NCBI RefSeq assembly: GCF_001854405.1
Contig: NZ_CP017718.1
Span: 3,348,001 to 3,412,000, forward strand
Direction: 5' to 3'
DNA from: Hyphomonas sp. Mor2
Lineage (GTDB): Bacteria > Pseudomonadota > Alphaproteobacteria > Caulobacterales > Hyphomonadaceae
DNA length: 64,000 bases
Program-made: the position numbers and the translations under genes
In this document: piece by piece, positions 61,548 to 64,000 of the stretch
How positions within the stretch are numbered: the first letter of the stretch is position 1
Layout of the letters: every line of letters starts with the position of its first letter
Notes under the pieces: generated by a model
The model's database searches: none
What the model was told of the DNA's origin: nothing
What the model saw: only the letters and a program-made list of their open reading frames with translations

Positions 61548-62378
61548 TTAATCGCGCAGAAGCTCGTTGATTCCGGTCTTGGAGCGGGTGCGCTCATCCA
61601 CCGTTTTGATGATGATGGCCGCCGCCAAGGCCGGGCCGCCATTGCTGCCAGGCAAGCTGCCGGGTACGACGACGGAATAAGGCGGAACCTCGCCATAGCG
61701 AATTTCTCCGGACTGGCGATCTACGATCTTTGTCGATTGTGACAGGAACACGCCCATGGCGAGTACCGAACCTTCGCGCACGATCACGCCTTCCGCGACT
61801 TCCGCGCGCGCGCCGATGAAACAGTTATCTTCAATAATGACAGGGCTGGCCTGTAGTGGTTCCAGAACGCCGCCAATGCCTGCACCCCCGGAAATATGCA
61901 CATTCTTGCCGATCTGGGCGCAGGATCCGACGGTCGCCCAGGTATCCACCATGGTCCCGCTATCAACATAGGCGCCGATATTCACAAATGACGGCATCAG
62001 CACCGCGCCGGGCGCAATGTAGGAGCCGCGTCGAACGGTGGCCGGCGGAACAGCACGAAAGCCGGCCGCCTCAAACTCGGCTGCGCTCCAGCCTTCAAAC
62101 TTGCTCGGGACCTTGTCCCACCAGGTGCCGCGATGACCGGGGCCGCCTTCCATGATCACATTCGGGTTGAGCCGGAATGAAAGCAGGACCGCTTTCTTCA
62201 GCCATTCATTCACCTGCCAGCCGCCCTTGCCATCTGGCTCAGCGACGCGCACTTCGCCGCTATCGAGCAAGGACAGCGAGGCTTCCACCGCTTCGCGGAT
62301 CTCACCCTGAGTGTCCGTGTTGAGTTCAGAGCGATCATCCCAGGCAGCATTTATCAGAGCGGCTAAGCGGTCAGGCAT
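61548..62378 (-). CDS. dapD: 2,3,4,5-tetrahydropyridine-2,6-dicarboxylate N-succinyltransferase
   Basis: Succinylase of the lysine/diaminopimelate pathway. The 276 residues have an N-terminal helical domain (1-100) and a left-handed beta-helix (about 105-235) made of hexapeptide repeats ([36 protein letters not shown]), ending with [23 protein letters not shown] (split). All are standard for DapD. It is 27 bp after the HAD nucleotidase on the same strand. Confidence 0.97.
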   Translation of the reverse strand: MPDRLAALINAAWDDRSELNTDTQGEIREAVEASLSLLDSGEVRVAEPDGKGGWQVNEWLKKAVLLSFRLNPNVIMEGGPGHRGTWWDKVPSKFEGWSAAEFEAAGFRAVPPATVRRGSYIAPGAVLMPSFVNIGAYVDSGTMVDTWATVGSCAQIGKNVHISGGAGIGGVLEPLQASPVIIEDNCFIGARAEVAEGVIVREGSVLAMGVFLSQSTKIVDRQSGEIRYGEVPPYSVVVPGSLPGSNGGPALAAAIIIKTVDERTRSKTGINELLRD

Positions 62379-62404
62379 CTTGTTTTCGTCTTTCTTGTCG
62401 TCGG

Positions 62405-63118
62405 TCAGGCGTTGATGGCACGCAGAAACCCAGTGAGGTCGCGCGTCACATAGTCGATATGTGGCGGCAGGTCATCCCCTATTCCAGCGGGGCGCGCTGA
62501 CACAGGCTCGTGGCTCCAGTCCTTGTCTGATTGCACCAGCACCGTCGCGAATCCCATCGCATGCGCAGGGGCCAGGTTGCGGGCCAGATCCTCGAAGAAC
62601 ACAGCCCGTGCCGGATCGATGTCGAAAAGCTGGTTGAACGCTTGATAGGATGAGAGTTCGGGTTTGGGTTTGAACTGGCTGTCCTCGATTGCGAACTGCC
62701 CGTCGAATACTTCGCCGAGCCCCATATATTCCGTAACGCGGCGCGCGTGTCCGCGCGAACCGTTTGTGTAGACAAACTTGCGCCCTGGCAGCGCCGAAAT
62801 GGCCTCCGCCAGGTCGGGTGTCCGCGGCAGCGGCGACAGATCGATCTCGTGCACATGTGCCAGGAATTCGTCGGGTTCCATGCCATGCATGGTCATCAAC
62901 CCGTTCAGCGTGGTGCCATGTTCGGCATAGTATCGTTTCTGCGTCGCCCGGGCTTCGTCTCGTGGCAATCTCAAAAACCGCGCCACGAAGTCGGTCATGC
63001 GCTGATCGATCTCTGCGAACAGATCGCACTCGGCTGGATACAGCGTATTGTCGAGATCGAAGACCCAGACTTGCCGATCGATGAGCGCCGAAGCGGATCG
63101 CTCGCCATCAGCTGGCAT
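62405..63118 (-). CDS. HAD-type pyrimidine 5'-nucleotidase
   Basis: A 237-residue phosphatase of the yeast SDT1/PHM8-like HAD group. Motif I is [17 protein letters not shown] (about 18-34, nucleophile Asp), followed by the cap helices, [12 protein letters not shown] (motif II), [10 protein letters not shown] (motif III Lys) and [18 protein letters not shown] (motif IV). The start MPADGE is chosen because the fold begins there; the longer frame overlaps the DUF1036 gene by over 200 bp. Overlap with that gene is 11 bp. Confidence 0.9.
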   Translation of the reverse strand: MPADGERSASALIDRQVWVFDLDNTLYPAECDLFAEIDQRMTDFVARFLRLPRDEARATQKRYYAEHGTTLNGLMTMHGMEPDEFLAHVHEIDLSPLPRTPDLAEAISALPGRKFVYTNGSRGHARRVTEYMGLGEVFDGQFAIEDSQFKPKPELSSYQAFNQLFDIDPARAVFFEDLARNLAPAHAMGFATVLVQSDKDWSHEPVSARPAGIGDDLPPHIDYVTRDLTGFLRAINA

Positions 63119-64000
63119 CAATCGGGTCTCCGAAATCGCGCTCGAAAAACTCGAACACCAGTTTGCGATTGACCGGCGCTGGGGTGGCGACAAACCGACC
63201 GGTTCTGAACGCCGCTTCCTCACAGGCCTCACGGCCGGTAATCGCGAACTTCGCTTTCGAAACGCAGAACGTGTCACTGCCCTTGGTGAGTTTCCGGATC
63301 TCACCATCGCCAGCTTCCATCTCGGCATAGGCAAACAGGCCCGCTTGCAGGAGCGGTTCGTCTATCACCCGGGCACAGCCACCGGCTTCCAGCAGCCACC
63401 AGCCGCGGCTTTCCCAACCTTCGCCGCGCCGTCGCGCCATGGCGCTCCAGATGCGCTTGTTTGTTCGATTACAGAACGTCAGGCCGACATTGCGGGCGCG
63501 TTCGATCGCGGTCTGCTCAAGGATGTCCATAAGGTCGGCATCTGTTGTGCTTGCATCCAGCCCTTTTGAGGACAGGAAATCCCCGATCGCTGCGCGGGTC
63601 TTGCGGCCGAGATAACCATCAATCCGTCCGGAGTAGACGCCCGCATTATCGAGCAGACGCTGGACTCCGGCAGCACTGGCTTGTTCCAGATTGCGTTTAT
63701 CGGTTTCGGTGAAACTCGTGCGCCAGCGATTGGCATCTTCGATCAGCACCGGCCGAAATTCGCGGGCTTCCAGTCCCATTACCGAACAGTCTGGAATGTT
63801 CTCAACCGCGAAACTGCCGGTCGGGTCGATGCACAATTTGCTCTTGCCGCCCCAGACCTTGCGACCGCCTCGATGTGCCGTGGACGAACGCCCGAAAAGG
63901 TAGTGAATGCCGGGTTGAAGCCCGCCATCGATCACTTTTTCGCAGGCGCCAGGGCGAAGCCGGGTCCACCCTTCCACCACCACACCCTGGCCTTCATAGC
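63108..64000 (-). CDS. DUF1036 protein with internal peptidoglycan-binding-like segment (N-terminus outside window)
   Basis: About 297 residues are visible and the frame is open at the right edge (..YEGQGVVVEGWTRL). DUF1036 copies recur: the end of one at the start of the visible part (WTRLRPGACEKVI...HYLFGR) and a full one at about 177-250 (CNRTNKRIWSAMARRRGEGWESRGWWLLEAGGCARV split). Between them is a peptidoglycan-binding-1-like fold, VQRLLDNAGVYSGRIDGYLGRKTRAAIGDFL (split). DUF1036 proteins are usually exported and unassigned. The cysteine pattern suits the periplasm. The signal peptide, if any, is not in this window. Confidence 0.82.
   Translation of the reverse strand, partial: YEGQGVVVEGWTRLRPGACEKVIDGGLQPGIHYLFGRSSTAHRGGRKVWGGKSKLCIDPTGSFAVENIPDCSVMGLEAREFRPVLIEDANRWRTSFTETDKRNLEQASAAGVQRLLDNAGVYSGRIDGYLGRKTRAAIGDFLSSKGLDASTTDADLMDILEQTAIERARNVGLTFCNRTNKRIWSAMARRRGEGWESRGWWLLEAGGCARVIDEPLLQAGLFAYAEMEAGDGEIRKLTKGSDTFCVSKAKFAITGREACEEAAFRTGRFVATPAPVNRKLVFEFFERDFGDPIDAS

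Overview
The window is GC-rich, densely coded chromosomal DNA of an alphaproteobacterium. The markers for this are a CpdR-type single-domain response regulator next to an N-formylglutamate amidohydrolase-like gene and a tRNA-Val, a long-form Hpf followed by ptsN, GlnD, MurJ and DUF1244, and a PspF/PspABC module. Coding style and gene set fit Caulobacterales/Maricaulales/Hyphomonadaceae-like marine bacteria, but the species cannot be read from the sequence. There is no rRNA operon, CRISPR array, integrase, transposase or prophage. Two tRNA genes are present (Val-GAC, Thr-CGT).

Layout. 0-7.4 kb: a leftward block gltD - GFA-fold gene - gltB - dnaJ (dnaJ runs off the left edge). 7.7-9.4 kb: uppP and a ribbon-helix-helix-like/EF-hand gene, rightward, ending in a clear terminator. 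9.5-17.1 kb: a leftward run hisN - glnD - murJ - trpS - PCu(A)C lipoprotein - DUF1244, with an XRE regulator at its head. 17.2-18.9 kb: a strong candidate small RNA with its own promoter and terminator, then the hutG-like/cpdR pair and tRNA-Val. 18.9-22.9 kb: a GST diverging from an HxlR regulator/tautomerase/DUF4345/SDR/nitrilase gene string, with a 17-bp inverted-repeat operator between them. 23-33.8 kb: metabolic genes, including both enzymes of the carboxynorspermidine (or carboxyspermidine/homospermidine) polyamine route (nspC and a Lys1-type synthase), a large secreted exo/endonuclease/phosphatase-fold enzyme, and argF. 33.8-41 kb: membrane and housekeeping genes (fluC/crcB, an RluC/D-type pseudouridine synthase), a GGDEF-EAL protein and a TetR/SDR pair. 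41-44.3 kb: pspF diverging from a sigma-54-dependent psp operon that carries three small extra ORFs. 44.5-64 kb: GT87, coaBC, dut, a PIF1-type helicase, methyltransferases, an uncharacterised membrane/VWA-like gene pair, moeB-like, ptsN, hpf, dapD, a HAD nucleotidase and a DUF1036 protein that runs off the right edge.

How the parts relate. Nitrogen control is spread over the window: GlnD (PII uridylylation), glutamate synthase, PtsN and Hpf. Envelope stress is covered by PspF/PspA/PspB/PspC, UppP and MurJ.

The least explained elements are the sRNA at 17287-17364, the three small psp-locus ORFs, the in-frame RHH/secreted EF-hand gene with an internal Shine-Dalgarno and start, the membrane/VWA-like pair at 55.4-57.4 kb, and two loci sharing a TACANNTGTA-type operator. 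No complete defence or mobile system was seen.
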